The notes under the pieces: model-generated | The model's database searches: none | Seen by the model: the letters and a program-made list of their open reading frames with translations, nothing else | Told to the model about the DNA's origin: nothing | Shown here: one piece after another, positions 6,000 through 13,014 of the stretch | Layout of the letters: each line of letters starts with the position of its first letter | How positions within the stretch are numbered: position 1 is the first letter of the stretch | From: an uncultured Ruminococcus sp. | GTDB lineage: Bacteria > Bacillota > Clostridia > Oscillospirales > Ruminococcaceae | Length of the DNA: 15,876 bases | Assembly: GCA_910577575.1 (NCBI GenBank) | Contig: CAJTOG010000045.1 | Location: forward strand, 1-15,876 | Direction: 5' to 3' | Position numbers and translations under genes: made by a program

Positions 6000-7301
6000 T
6001 TATATTTTATCAGCGAATGTGATTGAAACACAAAAATGATTTTCTTTCTGATTAACATTTAGTATTCCATCATATTTTTCAACAGTTTTTTTTACATTTG
6101 ACAAACCTATTCCGGAATGGTTTTCTTTTGTAGAATGGCGATAATGTAGTTTTTCAGATTTTGTTTCTTTGCATGAATTTGTAATTCTGAATACAATCAG
6201 TCCTATTTGTACACGAAGTACCGCATGAATCTTTCTTTGTGACTTTGAAATTTCCAGACATGCATCAATCGCATTGTCAAACAGATTTGAAAAAATAGTA
6301 GTCATATCCATATCAGAAATAAACGGCATCTCAAAATCCTCTATATTCAATTTTAAATCAATATTTTCTTTTTCGCATCTTGTCAGAACTGTATTAAGAA
6401 TTATTTCTAACATTGAATTCTGATTACGGATTGTCGGTGTTAAACGTATTGTTTCTTCTGAAAGGTCAGACAGATATTCTTTTGCCTGTTTGTTCTGATT
6501 TGTTTCAATCAATCCTTTCAGAGAAGCAATATGCCTATTAATATCATGTGCTACTTCACAGGTTTCATTATATTTTTTGCGTAATTCCTGATACATCTGA
6601 AGATGAAGAATTTCTTGCTGCTGCATAAGACTGATTCGCTGTTCTGCCTCTCTTGACGATGATACTTTGTTTAAAATATAAATAATATACACATCCAGTA
6701 TCAGAAATCCTGACATCATTATAATCAAAAACTGTCCACTCATATAATCCTGAATTGATGAAGATACACTGGCAAATACAAGTGTTTCAAATAAAAGAAG
6801 CAACAGATAAAATAATATTTCATGCCATTTGATACTCAGATTATATTTACTTTGGATAATAATTGCTGATGCTCTGGAAAGAAATATCTGCATAATCCAG
6901 TTCCATATATGATGATGCCATATCAGATTTGGTGCTTTTAAAGTTTCAGTTATAGTACAATGATAAGATGCAGAAATAATTAAAATTCCCAGTGCATCAG
7001 CAACCAACGCAATCATCAGAAACAAAAATGAATATATCAAAACTGTTTTTGGTCTGCACTGATATATAATATATATAATAAATAAGCTCATAAGAAAACT
7101 GCTGATAAAATTCAATGGAGGTATTTCCAAAAATGCTATTCCCATTTTTATTGCTATCACTGCAAAAACAGAAAATATTTTCAACAGAATCGCCTTCTGT
7201 TTAATTTCATATTTATTAAGCAACATCAAAAAACACAGTACAGCAGTCAAAACTGTAGTAGCACAATCCAATATAAACTGCAATTCAATCATCCTCCTCA
7301 T
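6000..7301 (-). CDS. agrC: AgrC-like sensor histidine kinase
   Basis: The 433-residue protein has an N-terminal half of about six membrane helices (roughly residues 8-28, 38-58, 63-81, 86-112, 160-180, 190-211), the AgrC-type peptide sensor. A coiled-coil linker (about 215-245) follows. The HPK10-type phosphoacceptor region is CEVAHDINRH with His252. The GHKL ATPase has N-box SNLFDNAIDAC (338-348) and G-box SGIGLSN (396-402). It should sense the ring peptide outside the cell and phosphorylate the regulator at 7285-8022. Its start overlaps the regulator gene by 17 bases. AGGAGG lies within the overlap and directly abuts a second ATG at 7292, so the exact start is uncertain; TTG at 7283 is another candidate. 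Confidence 0.93.
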   Translation of the reverse strand: MRRMIELQFILDCATTVLTAVLCFLMLLNKYEIKQKAILLKIFSVFAVIAIKMGIAFLEIPPLNFISSFLMSLFIIYIIYQCRPKTVLIYSFLFLMIALVADALGILIISASYHCTITETLKAPNLIWHHHIWNWIMQIFLSRASAIIIQSKYNLSIKWHEILFYLLLLLFETLVFASVSSSIQDYMSGQFLIIMMSGFLILDVYIIYILNKVSSSREAEQRISLMQQQEILHLQMYQELRKKYNETCEVAHDINRHIASLKGLIETNQNKQAKEYLSDLSEETIRLTPTIRNQNSMLEIILNTVLTRCEKENIDLKLNIEDFEMPFISDMDMTTIFSNLFDNAIDACLEISKSQRKIHAVLRVQIGLIVFRITNSCKETKSEKLHYRHSTKENHSGIGLSNVKKTVEKYDGILNVNQKENHFCVSITFADKI

Positions 7302-8022
7302 CAGTTATATAGCGATTTAACATTTCTATAGTTTCATTGTATTTTCTTCTTGGAATCAATATCAGGTCGCTGTTGTTCATTACCAACTTTTTATTCTTTC
7401 CGTCAATTTCAGCAATATGATGAATATTCACAATAAAACTCTGATTCGGAATAATAAAATATTCATGGTTCAATAAAGAATATATATTGGTTATACTGTC
7501 CTTGGTTTTATATTTTACATCATGCAGGACAACTTCCACAATTCGATTGTCCAAATAATGAAAATACAGTATACTGTCCATATCAATCTGAAAATGACGG
7601 TCATCGGTTGTATGCAGATAGTATAATTCGTTTGATTTCTTTTCATTTACACAATCAGTATATGTAAGATAATCATCTAGATTTTTTCTGACTTCTTTCT
7701 CTGAAACAGGTTTTAAGATAAAGGCAAACGGATGTATAGTCATACTTTTCTTAATATAATCCTGATATGAAGTAATATATATCAGTGATACCTTTTTGTT
7801 TTTCACACGAAGTCGCTGAGCTGTTTCAATACCGTTTATTCCGTTCATCTGAACATCAAGAAAAATCAAATCATAACATATAGAATCAGAAAGCAGTGCT
7901 TCGCCGCTTGTAAAAGTATTTATAGAAATCTGCTTATGTTTTTCTTCAAAAAAATCCTCTGTAATACTTTTTATCAACTTAATATAAAATAATTCATCAT
8001 CCACAATTGCAATCCTTAACAT
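7285..8022 (-). CDS. agrA: AgrA-like LytTR response regulator
   Basis: The 245-residue protein has an N-terminal receiver domain with acidic pocket Asp8/Asp9, phosphoacceptor Asp56 (FLDVQMNG), Thr84 and Lys104 (ILKPVS). A C-terminal LytTR DNA-binding domain (about 135-237) contains FHYLDNRIVEV and IIPNQSFIVNIHHI. LytTR proteins bind pairs of direct repeats about two helical turns apart, which matches the operators before each agrD copy. The start is ATG 8022 behind AGGGGGGTG (8040-8032). A longer in-frame TTG at 8058 lies between the promoter boxes and is excluded. Its own promoter lacks the GACCAAAT repeats, so sensor and regulator seem to be made constitutively. Confidence 0.93.
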   Translation of the reverse strand: MLRIAIVDDELFYIKLIKSITEDFFEEKHKQISINTFTSGEALLSDSICYDLIFLDVQMNGINGIETAQRLRVKNKKVSLIYITSYQDYIKKSMTIHPFAFILKPVSEKEVRKNLDDYLTYTDCVNEKKSNELYYLHTTDDRHFQIDMDSILYFHYLDNRIVEVVLHDVKYKTKDSITNIYSLLNHEYFIIPNQSFIVNIHHIAEIDGKNKKLVMNNSDLILIPRRKYNETIEMLNRYITDEEDD

Positions 8023-8046
8023 TGTATCATTCACCCCCCTATTTAA

Positions 8047-8075
8047 ATCATACCACAAATTTTTCTAAAATTCAA
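8047..8075 (-). promoter_or_regulatory. Promoter of the regulator-kinase operon
   Basis: On the minus strand, -35 TTGAAT (8075-8070), a 17-bp spacer and -10 TATGAT (8052-8047) with extended TGG. Transcription would start near 8040, giving a leader of about 18 bases. No LytTR-type direct repeats are present. Confidence 0.75.
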
Positions 8076-8379
8076 GTTATATATACAATAAATTTTATGA
8101 TATAATATTTTTAAAGAGGAAAGCAGATTCCATTTTGCCATCTTGCGTGTCAAGTTACATCGTCCTGAAATCCTCCTGAGGATATAAAATATCATAGACT
8201 CTTATCATATTCGCACGACAGAGCATACATCACTGACCAACCAGAATCTGCTGGCTGTTTTCATTCATGCCATAGCAGTAAAAATAGACGGAAATTTCGG
8301 ATAAACTTTGATATACATCTTCCATTGTTTACTCCGTGATTGAAAAGTTAAGCATATCAGGCAATTTATAGCCCTCTGG
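8076..8379 (-). other. Degenerate stretch after the Mu-like remnant, with a possible 31-codon ORF
   Basis: No recognisable gene. On the minus strand a frame ending VPEGYKLPDMLNFSITE stops at about 8330, just before a small ORF at 8325-8230 (ATG with CGGAG upstream, 31 residues, MEDVYQSLSEISVYFYCYGM at its start). These look like pieces of phage-type genes left by deletions, but I cannot name the families. The rest, 8076-8229, shows nothing. Confidence 0.35.
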
Positions 8380-8633
8380 CACGTTTTGAACATAAGTTTT
8401 GTAACTGCCATAAGGTTGTATTTTTTAGCAAGTTTACGATAATTAGAACCGTTGAATTAACTATATATTTCATTGTTGCGGAGTTCACGGAGAACTGTTT
8501 CAGTCTTGGATACATAAATATGACTTCCTCCGTAATCCTCAACAAGTTTTCTGTATGCTTTAATTCCGATTGATTCAGCAAGTTCAATAATGATTTCATT
8601 ATCAGATGCAAGAATCCTATCAGTTTTATTCAT
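8380..8633 (-). pseudogene. Mor-family transcription activator, broken by an in-frame stop
   Basis: Translation from ATG 8633 gives 58 residues (MNKTDRILASDNEIIIELAE at the start, then IYVSKTETVLRELRNNEIYS) and then TAA at 8459-8457. The same frame continues after the stop with FNGSNYRKLAKKYNL, the helix-turn-helix part of the Mor family. It lines up with the neighbouring intact Mor-like protein, whose equivalent is EIYEDYKKGISYNTLSTKYEL. Homology fades near 8385. The start overlaps the stop of the upstream mor-like gene by 8 bases, so the two were once translationally linked. The call is a nonsense pseudogene; a shorter product lacking the DNA-binding part could still be made. Confidence 0.7.
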
Positions 8634-8901
8634 TCTTCTTTTTCTCCGCTATAATATTTCTTATTATTGTTACTGTAAGTTCATATTTTGTACTGAGTGT
8701 ATTGTAACTGATTCCCTTTTTATAATCCTCATAAATTTCGGAATTCCTGTATTCCTTTGCAAGATTCTTAAACTTCGGAATATATACTTGAGTTCCACTG
8801 AAATGCTTTACAACAGCAACCGTATTTTCCACGCCTATTAGGTCAACAAGTTCCACAGCCGTTTCATTCCTGCACTTTGATATTACCTGTATGTCATTCA
8901 T
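8626..8901 (-). CDS. Mor-like transcription activator (Mu-type prophage)
   Basis: The 91-residue protein has the pattern of small Firmicutes Mor/C-family regulators, the middle-gene activators of Mu-like transposable phages. The dimerisation part (about 12-38, AVELVDLIGVENTVAVVKHFSG) leads to the conserved YIPK (40-43), then RNSEIYEDYKKG and a helix-turn-helix at about 62-86 (ISYNTLSTKYELTVTIIRNI). The start ATG 8901 has GAGGAG 10 bases upstream. A TTGAAA-17-TATTAT promoter precedes it. It lies downstream of MuA/MuB remnants in the usual Mu-like order. The late phage genes it would control are absent from the window. Confidence 0.8.
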   Translation of the reverse strand: MNDIQVISKCRNETAVELVDLIGVENTVAVVKHFSGTQVYIPKFKNLAKEYRNSEIYEDYKKGISYNTLSTKYELTVTIIRNIIAEKKKNE

Positions 8902-8922
8902 ACCAATAACTCCTCATAATTT

Positions 8923-8951
8923 ATAATAATATATCGTTTTACTTTTTTCAA
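8923..8951 (-). promoter_or_regulatory. Promoter of the Mor-like gene
   Basis: Minus strand: -35 TTGAAA (8951-8946), 17-bp spacer, -10 TATTAT (8928-8923). Confidence 0.6.
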
Positions 8952-8966
8952 ATAAAATTTTTGAGT

Positions 8967-8993
8967 AAAAAATAGGCGGTGTAAAGACCGCCT
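8967..8993 (-). terminator. Terminator of the 143-residue unknown gene
   Basis: AGGCGGT (minus, 8993-8987) pairs with ACCGCCT (8980-8974) around a 6-base loop, followed by ATTTTTT. Confidence 0.85.
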
Positions 8994-9018
8994 GTATGTT
9001 ATAATTCTTCATTTTCCG

Positions 9019-9450
9019 TCAAAGTGTTTCATTATATTTTTCTTCATATTCATAAATCTTGGTCATTAAATGTACCTGTTCACGCAACGGCAGATTTTCG
9101 CATACTCTTGAAAATTCTTCAACGATTTCATTCTTTGGCTTTTCAGGTGTTCTTCTATGTGTTACATGAATTTTTGGAGATTCAGCAGTCAACAGACTTT
9201 GCAACAAATTCAAGCCAACTCTTAACTCATTTTCAAATGAATTATTAGCTATAGTTCCTATTATCACTTCTAATTCGTTCTCAAAATGCTTTCTGAATCT
9301 CTTGTCTAGATCAGTATGACTTAACATTTCTTCCAATTCGTCGTTTTCATTATAGTATTCATAAATATCGTCGTCTCCGTTACTCGTATATGAGATTATC
9401 AATTTAATCAGATTTTCGGCATTGATTTTAAGTGTACCTGCATATTCCAT
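9019..9450 (-). CDS. Unknown 143-residue protein of the Mu-like remnant
   Basis: I do not recognise this family. The protein is soluble and rich in Glu, Asp and Lys, with no signal peptide or membrane helix. The middle (about 25-65) is strongly acidic, and the C-terminal third (PEKPKNEIVEEFSRVCENLP onward) is probably helical. The start is ATG 9450, eight bases after a strong AAGGAGG; an in-frame GTG at 9459 overlaps that ribosome site and is less likely. It lies between the MuB-like pseudogene and the Mor-like gene and is closed by its own terminator, so it is most likely an early-region gene of the same element. It is intact while its transposition genes are broken. Confidence 0.7.
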   Translation of the reverse strand: MEYAGTLKINAENLIKLIISYTSNGDDDIYEYYNENDELEEMLSHTDLDKRFRKHFENELEVIIGTIANNSFENELRVGLNLLQSLLTAESPKIHVTHRRTPEKPKNEIVEEFSRVCENLPLREQVHLMTKIYEYEEKYNETL

Positions 9451-9480
9451 TCTATTCACCTCCTTATACTGTCTAAAAAA

Positions 9481-9880
9481 TACGGTTGTTTCCTAACAGA
9501 AGTATTCCGACATTTGCCTTGTCGTTAAGATTTCTGACTGCCTGAATCGTATTAAAAATCAACTAGTCAGCTTCATCAATAATTATCAGCCTGTTTGAAT
9601 TGCTTAACACTGAAATAAGGGTCTTTTCAATCTGACTTTTGTTTCCGGTCGCCTTTTTTCCTATGGCTGACGCTATTTATTTGAGAATTGCCGTCGGTGA
9701 TGATATACAGGTGCTTGCTGTTATGAAAATAACTCCGATGTTGTTCTGCCTGCTCCTGCGTCTCCGGAAAGTAACATCAAGTCACAGTTTTTATGTGCGT
9801 ATTTGACTGCAAACAACGACGTTTTAGTGTTTCTCAACTCCGGATATAATACCGTGTTATCAAAACTTTCAAGGCGTTCT
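9481..9880 (-). pseudogene. MuB-like AAA ATPase of the Mu-like element, broken
   Basis: Minus-strand translation shows a P-loop, LLSGDAGAGRTT (about 9775-9740), where the Walker A Lys is replaced by Arg. The frame then stops (TAA near 9721). In a shifted frame GNKSQIEKTLISVLSNSN leads to Walker B LIIIDEAD (about 9590-9567), directly followed by an in-frame TAG, and homology resumes with NTIQAVRNLNDKANVGILLLG. Such ATPases deliver target DNA to MuA-type transposases. Frameshift, nonsense codon and lost Walker Lys make it inactive. The 5' boundary with the MuA remnant is unclear because the two run together near 9880. Confidence 0.8.
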
Positions 9881-10700
9881 GTGGCGATTACAAGGTACTT
9901 TTCAAGGCTGTTTTCGATTTTGTCGTTGTCGCCCTCGTATGTACTCTTGGACTGCTTCGGCTTGTACTTCTTTGCGAACTGTCTGACTGCACGCTTTTCC
10001 TTTCCGGCTCTGATATAGTCCTCCTCGTTGCAGTGTCTTTAACTTGGCGAACGCTGAACATATGTAATTATAGTCTGTGTCAAATATGTATACCGTTTTC
10101 AAATCGTCGGGGTCGTATGTTACCATTGCTTTTCTGTCATAGTACGGAATAAGTTTCCCATCGTTGTTGGTGAATGTGTTGTTGTACATTGCTATGATGA
10201 GCGATGTTGTTGTACTCATCAATGTATTCCGTAAGCTTTTCAATGTAAAATTCAAGCGTCGGAATATCTTTGTCACCGTCAAGCACCCTGTTTGTTTTCT
10301 GCATATGTTCCGGACGTTTCTTAGCGTCGTTTCCGGCATATGAATAAAACATCTTTCCGAAACGTTCTTCAAGTGTCCTGAAAAATCTTTCCAACTGGCT
10401 TAGCCTGTCCGTGATATGGAGTAACCGTGATTTTGCCAATTCCCAAAACGCTCATGACCAATAACGGATATTTTTCACTGAGTTCCTTTGCCGTGTAGTC
10501 CTTGCCGTTGTCGGCGTAGATTTCATTGGGAACGCCGTATTTTTCAATACCTAACCGCAAACATTTCTTTACAACTGTTGTGTTCGGGTCTGCCTCCCTC
10601 ACAATAAATGACATTACCTTTGTTGACCGTATATCCGTAAAAATTGTAATCCAAGGTCTGATAACGTGACCTGTAGCGATTAAGTGCATTTTTGGTTTTG
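9860..10700 (-). pseudogene. MuA-like DDE transposase, 5'-truncated with several frameshifts
   Basis: Three overlapping minus-strand frames together give one transposase. IRPWITIFTDIRSTKVMSFI with EIYADNGKDY (about 10660-10500) is the RNase H-like core with the second Asp. TVTPYHGQAKP followed in a new frame by LERFFRTLEERFG gives the catalytic Glu (about 10420-10360). A third frame gives GKLIPYYDRKAMVTYD and YIFDTDYNYICSAFAKLK, the beta-barrel. A fourth continues NEEDYIRAGKEKRAVRQFAK. Shifts lie near 10390, 10190 and 10035. The N-terminal DNA-binding part and first Asp are missing, since similarity stops near 10690. The stretch looks clearly more GC-rich than its surroundings, which suggests foreign origin. 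Confidence 0.85.
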
Positions 10701-10995
10701 TCGCATAAATGATTTTTGTAAGTGTTGTTTGTCGTATTAAATTTTGGTAATTAATTTGCGATAAATCGGCTATTTTTGAAATTTTGCTGTGTGAACGTTT
10801 TCAAGTGTTTTTTACTGAACGATTACAAATGCATGATATTTTTTTGATATTCACCAAAAATAATAATGGAATTAATCAAATAATTTCAAAAAACAACCAA
10901 ATGATGTAAAAGTATTGATTTTTATTCTTTTTTATGGTATATTAACTTTAACAATAGAAAATATATATTTGTGTTTCAATTTTATTATATAATTT
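10701..10995. other. Intergenic junction between Mu-like remnant and surface operon
   Basis: No gene is seen. MuA similarity ends at about 10690-10700 and base composition drops back to very AT-rich. The stretch contains the plus-strand promoter/operator at 10874-10943. I could not identify element ends or a target-site duplication by eye. Confidence 0.4.
10874..10943 (+). promoter_or_regulatory. Fourth LytTR-type operator/promoter, without a visible gene
   Basis: On the plus strand, AATCAAAT (10874-10881) and AACCAAAT (10895-10902) are 21 bp apart. After 12 bp come -35 TTGATT (10915-10920), a 17-bp spacer and -10 TATATT (10938-10943) with extended TGG. Spacing is identical to the three agrD promoters and most bases between agree (TTCAAAAAAC, CCAAATGATG, TTTTATGG). 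Transcription would start near 10950 and run antisense into the convergent gene at 10996-11580. No start codon with a ribosome site follows. It may make an untranslated RNA, or be the relic of another agrD copy. Confidence 0.7.
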
Positions 10996-11580
10996 TTAGT
11001 TTAAATTAATCATTTTTTTATTAGGATACAATGTTACTACTAATTTCGTATCACCGTTAATTAATTCATTTATATTTATATAATCTTCATTAATTCCGAA
11101 AGGAATAATAAACTCTCTTTCTTTGTTTGAGGAAAGCGAAAAGCCAAAATAATCAAAATCATTCAAGAACATAAAAGTATCCATATCAGGATAAGAAATA
11201 AAGGAAGTTTCTTGAAGTATCAAATGACTTATATTAATACCTGTTTTTTCACTTGAATTAGTATTATTATTTTTAAATTTCACCCTTATTATATATACAT
11301 ATTCAGAAAATTCAAGAAGCGAATCATCATTTATATTATATTTTTCCTTAAATTCATTAATTGTAAAATATGATGTATCTAAAACAGTTATAGAATATCC
11401 ATCTGCAATTTCACCTGCATTAAAAAAGAAATCTTTTTCAAATGGGACTTCGTCTCCGATATTGTAAATTTTTTTCGTAGAATTATATATCTGCATCTCT
11501 TTATTTATATGAGAAAATCTAAGAATACCTCCTAATATCAAAATCAATGAAATTATAAAAGCTGATATTTTATATTTCAT
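10996..11580 (-). CDS. Membrane-anchored extracellular protein, DUF5028-like
   Basis: The 194-residue protein has one N-terminal hydrophobic segment (about 5-24), which is an uncleaved anchor or signal peptide, and a predicted extracellular domain. The pattern YNIGDEVPFEKDFFFNAGEI, GYSITVLDTSYFTINEFKEK and the closing VVTLYPNKK resembles, from memory, the DUF5028 proteins of gut Firmicutes; the function of that family is unknown. The start ATG 11580 has GAGAGGT 8 bases upstream. It is the last gene of the four-gene operon, 27 bases behind the membrane protein. No terminator is obvious after it. Confidence 0.7.
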   Translation of the reverse strand: MKYKISAFIISLILILGGILRFSHINKEMQIYNSTKKIYNIGDEVPFEKDFFFNAGEIADGYSITVLDTSYFTINEFKEKYNINDDSLLEFSEYVYIIRVKFKNNNTNSSEKTGINISHLILQETSFISYPDMDTFMFLNDFDYFGFSLSSNKEREFIIPFGINEDYININELINGDTKLVVTLYPNKKMINLN

Positions 11581-11607
11581 AAACTACCTCTCAAATAGAA
11601 TATTGTT

Positions 11608-12417
11608 TTATATATCATGCTGAACCAACTTATTATGTCTGGAAGAATAAAAAAACAGAAGCATAACAAGTACAATTAATGTAAATATTTCAATAAAGAT
11701 AATTTTGTAATTTTCATACAAACATTTATATGAACAAAAAACAGATAATGGAGAGAATGTTTTTTCTGACTTAGAACTATATTGTATGTAATGTATTATT
11801 AATAAAACACCGCCCTCGCATAGCAATGGTATTGATTTATACTTAAAAGTTATAGCTAAACCATATCCGATACACCCTATGATTCCCCAAAAGACAAATA
11901 CTAAAATTATAAAAATCATTAAATACAGAAGTGGACATTTATAAAAAATATCACCAAAGACATTTTCAGAAAAAATACCATAAAAAATATCATATACTGA
12001 ATCCGGACGAATAGATGAAACAAACATACTCATACTTATAAAATTAAATATCAATGGGAATGCCGATAGAAAACCAGATAACAAAAATACTTTGGAATAT
12101 GTATTTAAACAGTATTTTGACATATTTATGTTTTCTGGAAGTCCTTGTTTCATTTTCTCAGAGGCAAAAATGAAACAAAATACTATAATTGTTGCTAAGA
12201 GAACATAAAAAAACATTGCTGAATATTTACTTACATTAATTCCACAAATCCATAGTGAAAAATCACTGTATATCGGAAACATTATGTTATCATTTTTTTC
12301 GCTGTTTTGCAATGAAGAAATAAAAGTATTATGGGTTTCAACTTTATTATATAAATCTATTATAGGAATAATTAAATTAATAAAACATAGGATTATATAA
12401 AAATATTTTCTTTTCAT
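11608..12417 (-). CDS. Polytopic membrane protein, ABC-2 permease-like topology
   Basis: The 269-residue protein has about six membrane helices (near 6-24, 64-86, 108-132, 160-190, 196-212, 236-258) and a 35-residue outside loop after the first. This is the topology of ABC-2 type permease subunits and of bacteriocin-associated membrane proteins, but I see no diagnostic motif. The start is ATG 12417 behind TTTAGGAGC. It lies between a secreted protein and a DUF5028-like protein, which suggests export or immunity for the secreted product. No ATP-binding subunit is encoded nearby, so an export role would need a partner elsewhere. Confidence 0.65.
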   Translation of the reverse strand: MKRKYFYIILCFINLIIPIIDLYNKVETHNTFISSLQNSEKNDNIMFPIYSDFSLWICGINVSKYSAMFFYVLLATIIVFCFIFASEKMKQGLPENINMSKYCLNTYSKVFLLSGFLSAFPLIFNFISMSMFVSSIRPDSVYDIFYGIFSENVFGDIFYKCPLLYLMIFIILVFVFWGIIGCIGYGLAITFKYKSIPLLCEGGVLLIIHYIQYSSKSEKTFSPLSVFCSYKCLYENYKIIFIEIFTLIVLVMLLFFYSSRHNKLVQHDI

Positions 12418-12455
12418 GAAAAACTGCTCCTAAAATATATTATAGTTACATATAA

Positions 12456-12486
12456 ATATTACCTCCTAAAAATCAGGAGGCAATAT
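12456..12486 (-). promoter_or_regulatory. Hairpin enclosing a Shine-Dalgarno sequence before a start-stop codon pair
   Basis: In the 79-base gap between two operon genes, ATATTGCCTCCT (12486-12475) pairs with AGGAGGTAATAT (12467-12456) around a 7-base loop. There is no T run, so it is not a classical terminator. The 3' arm is a consensus ribosome site followed 10 bases later by ATG TAA (12451-12446). It could modulate translation or mRNA stability between the secreted-protein gene and the membrane-protein gene. Confidence 0.45.
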
Positions 12487-12496
12487 ATAAATTTAC

Positions 12497-12994
12497 TTAT
12501 TTTTTATCTGCATTAGGATACCAGCCTGAGCTATCTGCACTCCATACCCCGTTTGTTCCGCTTGTGCTAAAATGAACATGGGCATAACTTAAACCTCTTT
12601 CACCAATGTACTGAGGAATAAATCTTTGAGAATTCTTCGGAACACTCCATTTATTTGTTGAAATATTTGTGTATCCATCACACCAAGTCGGATCAATTCT
12701 AATTGGATTCTGCCAGCTAAATTCACCCCAAACTGTTAACTCTGCGGCTTTTGAACTTTTATTGTAAACATATATAGAAGATGTATCACCCTTATCTCTT
12801 ATACAACATGCTCTATTCCTGCCATCTCCATCATTTTTTGAAGAACAATATGAATTCAAGTTACAAACGGCAGTACCGCCTGTCCAGCTTGAATCCCAAT
12901 CATTTTTAACCGCACTTGCTGTCATGCAGTTAAAAGACATCAATGCACAAACGCTTGATGCAATTGCAAATGCTTTAATAAATTTGTTTTTCAT
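12497..12994 (-). CDS. Small secreted protein with multiple cysteines, DUF2712-like at the C-terminus
   Basis: The 165-residue protein has a clear signal peptide (MKNKFIKAF then a hydrophobic core, cleavage after ASA at about 28). The mature part is rich in Trp, Ser and Asn, with cysteines in NLNSYCSSK, RACCIRDKG and PTWCDGY. The final part, SQRFIPQYIGERGLSYAHVHF with GVWSADSSGW, recalls from memory the DUF2712 group of small secreted Firmicutes proteins; this match is weak. Start ATG 12994 has AAGGAG 9 bases upstream and lies 20 bases behind the lipoprotein gene. The setting (lipoprotein, secreted protein, membrane protein, anchored protein) would fit a secreted effector or bacteriocin-like product with its handling proteins, but this is inference. 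Confidence 0.7.
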   Translation of the reverse strand: MKNKFIKAFAIASSVCALMSFNCMTASAVKNDWDSSWTGGTAVCNLNSYCSSKNDGDGRNRACCIRDKGDTSSIYVYNKSSKAAELTVWGEFSWQNPIRIDPTWCDGYTNISTNKWSVPKNSQRFIPQYIGERGLSYAHVHFSTSGTNGVWSADSSGWYPNADKK

Positions 12995-13014
12995 AATTTT
13001 TCTCCTTAAAAGAA

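Noticed and set aside
8023..8058. N-terminal extension of the response regulator from TTG 8058.
   Set aside because: The TTG falls between the -35 and -10 boxes of the gene's own promoter; the ATG at 8022 has a ribosome site and begins the receiver domain in the usual place.
8366..8611. 81-codon minus-strand ORF.
   Set aside because: It is a shifted reading of the Mor-family pseudogene; the frame from ATG 8633 shows the real homology.
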